Shown piece by piece: positions 63,407 to 64,000 of a stretch of 64,000 nt of DNA (position 1 is the first letter of the stretch; the number at the start of each line of letters is the position of its first letter). The notes beneath the pieces are model-generated. The model worked only from the letters and a program-made list of their open reading frames with translations. It did not search any database and had not been told where the DNA came from. The DNA comes from Novosphingobium kunmingense (GTDB lineage Bacteria > Pseudomonadota > Alphaproteobacteria > Sphingomonadales > Sphingomonadaceae): positions 312,001-376,000 of the forward strand of contig NZ_PHUF01000004.1 of NCBI RefSeq assembly GCF_002813245.1. The letters are read 5' to 3'. The translations under genes were made by a program, and so were the position numbers.

Positions 63407-63444
63407 AAAAAATCGTATAAATATCTGTTTTTAAATAGATATTT
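63407..63444 (-). terminator. AT-rich terminator of dnaB
   Basis: Just after the dnaB stop: arms AAATATCT / AGATATTT with a 10-base AT loop, then TTTTTT on the minus strand. An all-AT stem is unusual in this GC-rich genome. It ends directly at the rpoZ -35 element. Confidence 0.6.
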
Positions 63445-63447
63445 CGA

Positions 63448-64000
63448 TCAGTCGTAACTGTGCGCACCCAGCGAATCATCGGCCAGATCGCTAAAGCGCG
63501 TGATGCGGCTTTCGAAGCGCAGGCGGACCTTGCCGGTGGAGCCGTGGCGCTGCTTCGCGACGATCAATTCGGCGGTGCCGAAGACGCGTTCCATCTCGGC
63601 CTGCCAGGCGGTGTGAGCATCGTGGGTCTTGGCATCGTCGTTGTCCTGCGGGACCTTGGGTTCGCGCGCGGCGACGTAATAGTCCTCGCGGAAGACGAAC
63701 CAGACCATGTCGGCGTCCTGTTCGATCGAGCCCGATTCGCGCAGGTCCGACAGCATCGGGCGCTTGTCCTCGCGCTGTTCCACCGCACGGCTGAGCTGCG
63801 ACAGCGCGATCACCGGGACGTGCAATTCCTTGGCCAGGGTCTTCAGCCCGCGGCTGATTTCCGAAATCTCGTTGACGCGGTTGTCGTTGGCGCGGCCCGA
63901 ACCTTGCAGCAGCTGAAGGTAGTCGATCACGACGAGGCCGATGTCGTGACGGCGCTTCAGCCGGCGCGCTCTGGTGCGCAGCGCGGCGATGGTCAGCGCC
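63448..64000 (-). CDS. dnaB: Replicative DNA helicase DnaB (C-terminal part; N-terminus off the window)
   Basis: The frame is open to the right edge; only the last ~183 residues are visible. They contain the RecA-type helicase end: [16 protein letters not shown] (H3/Walker-B region), [51 protein letters not shown], and [22 protein letters not shown] near the C-terminus, all diagnostic of DnaB. The protein ends at an SYD tail. It is the main replicative helicase, unwinding at the fork. Whether an intein or other insertion lies in the hidden part cannot be seen. Confidence 0.95.
   Translation of the reverse strand, partial: ALTIAALRTRARRLKRRHDIGLVVIDYLQLLQGSGRANDNRVNEISEISRGLKTLAKELHVPVIALSQLSRAVEQREDKRPMLSDLRESGSIEQDADMVWFVFREDYYVAAREPKVPQDNDDAKTHDAHTAWQAEMERVFGTAELIVAKQRHGSTGKVRLRFESRITRFSDLADDSLGAHSYD

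Overview
The window is an ordinary-looking stretch of a GC-rich alphaproteobacterial chromosome. The best guess is a member of the Sphingomonadales (Novosphingobium/Sphingopyxis/Erythrobacter-like). This is inferred from protein style: TonB-dependent receptors carrying an 'IVVTA' motif, UbiG, an alphaproteobacterial-type RpoZ, and a SecB / Tim44-like / MltA / Smr neighbourhood. No 16S or other taxonomic marker is present. I see no rRNA, tRNA, CRISPR array, prophage, transposase or IS element. Genes are tightly packed and no gap exceeds 300 bases. Two genes run off the window: a DUF2126/transglutaminase protein at the left edge and dnaB at the right edge.

Layout. 0-5.5 kb: a giant transglutaminase/DUF2126 protein, a pirin, and a regulator with two TetR domains in tandem. 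5.5-12.6 kb: a mannose-centred block. A phosphomannomutase runs rightward into a leftward operon of a two-domain GT4 glycosyltransferase, a GH130 mannoside phosphorylase/hydrolase, GDP-mannose pyrophosphorylase and mannose-6-phosphate isomerase. 12.8-21.9 kb: a CoA-transferase with a flavin reductase, a 1510-aa multidomain secreted nuclease, a MaoC dehydratase, a sugar MFS transporter and YqgE. 22-29 kb: translation and shikimate housekeeping (rpmI-rplT, an AraC regulator, pheST, a GNAT enzyme, aroC). 29-35.3 kb: a translationally coupled operon ending in PnuC and a NadR-like kinase (nicotinamide riboside salvage), a small Ala-rich lipoprotein, an MlaA homologue, ubiG, lysC and an orphan TonB-like protein.

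35.4-41 kb is a redox-stress cluster: divergent hxlR/flavodoxin, katG, a nitronate monooxygenase, and ohr-ohrR with a recognisable OhrR operator inside the promoter. 41-46 kb: glnK-amtB behind a near-perfect sigma-54 promoter, an EEP-family phosphoesterase, a pyridoxamine-phosphate-oxidase-like protein and prfC. 46-49 kb: a TetR regulator divergent from a TonB-dependent receptor, with a 24-bp palindrome between them. 49-64 kb: envelope, secretion and housekeeping genes (smr-mltA-Tim44-like versus secB-murJ-trpS, a DUF4136 lipoprotein, dut-coaBC, ftsH, two uncharacterised membrane proteins, a small secreted protein, rpoZ, dnaB).

No single locus is clearly a new system. The parts most worth pursuing are the GT4-GH130-ManC-ManA operon (a possible mannose-oligomer make-and-recycle module), the MlaA homologue with a TonB-box-like segment and no lipobox, the 145-residue insert between the two halves of CoaBC, and the TetR/palindrome/TonB-receptor pair whose substrate is unknown.
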